Assembly (NCBI RefSeq): GCF_009857445.1
Contig: NZ_WWCN01000026.1
Location: 1-63,423, forward strand
Direction of reading: 5' to 3'
Source of the DNA: Duganella flavida
Lineage (GTDB): Bacteria; Pseudomonadota; Gammaproteobacteria; Burkholderiales; Burkholderiaceae_D
Length of the DNA: 63,423 bases
The translations under genes and the position numbers were made by a program. Under the pieces are notes generated by a model. That model worked only from the letters and a program-made list of their open reading frames with translations. It did not search any database and was not told the DNA's origin. Shown here piece by piece: positions 63,215 through 63,423 of the stretch (positions within the stretch are counted from its first letter, which is position 1; every line of letters starts with the position of its first letter).

Positions 63215-63423
63215 ACCTGAAGGAGCTTGGGTTTGAAAGGTCTTATGACCACGTCGCAGCTTTCGCCAGGGGCTGGAGAGAGGGTCAAATTGACCAGGTC
63301 ACCCATTAGCCGGCCACTGTCAACAGTACGAATTTCTCCCTCGCGCTACTCTGCGATCTCTTGCATTATTTAGCCATCGTATCCGTTCAGCAGGCGTAAA
63401 GGTCGTTCCCTATGCCTCATAGC
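63215..63423. other. Window end, no gene seen
   Basis: 209 bp downstream of the small membrane protein. I found no frame with coding character and no resemblance to the missing dinB 5' part, so the right edge of the island is probably outside the window. Confidence 0.4.

Noticed and set aside
63215..63423. Possible right end of the island or the missing dinB part
   Set aside because: No dinB-like residues in any frame and no repeat of the left junction; the edge is probably beyond the window.

Overview
The window looks like a chromosomal segment of a GC-rich betaproteobacterium of the Oxalobacteraceae (Massilia, Duganella or Janthinobacterium type). That placement is an inference from the gene families, the two PEP-CTERM sorting signals, the codon bias and the palindromic elements at gene ends; no rRNA or other marker gene is present to fix it.

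Positions 1-42100 are ordinary, gene-dense, GC-rich chromosome. In order they hold: the start of a metal-efflux operon (czcI-czcC like, cut by the window edge); a PAP2 phosphatase lipoprotein; a five-gene family 2A encapsulin operon (rhodanese, serine acetyltransferase, XRE regulator, shell, cysteine desulfurase cargo) that should build a sulfur-handling nanocompartment; an S53 peptidase lipoprotein; a run of regulators with small enzymes and membrane proteins; ssb and uvrA diverging from a shared LexA box; a DUF885 protein; an aldehyde dehydrogenase; a TetR repressor with a 37-residue membrane microprotein and matching operators; GTP-dependent PEP carboxykinase; a hydroxyacid dehydrogenase; a single-domain asparaginase; a 2238-residue protein made almost wholly of octapeptide repeats; rdgC; and a sensor kinase. 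Three related palindromic elements (3485, 8334, 31871) sit exactly at the 3' ends of genes.

At about 42102 the dinB gene is broken off and the DNA changes character: base composition falls and pieces of insertion sequences appear (IS66, IS3, IS110, IS3). From there to the end the window reads as a genomic island built in layers. It holds a two-gene cassette next to an XRE gene, several small orphan genes, and an AT-rich signalling block (a 208-residue soluble helical protein, a NUDIX-like protein, a diguanylate cyclase and a hybrid histidine kinase of about 1280 residues). Further on are two PEP-CTERM proteins with a two-component system, and two tandem large serine recombinases, the first lacking its catalytic domain. 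A small membrane-protein module occurs twice as a diverged direct repeat (44191 and 63119), close to the two sides of the island.

The strongest targets for follow-up are the octapeptide protein with its regular super-period of about 650 bp, the encapsulin operon with an embedded XRE regulator, the palindromic gene-end elements, the TetR/microprotein pair, and the recombinase-linked small protein module.
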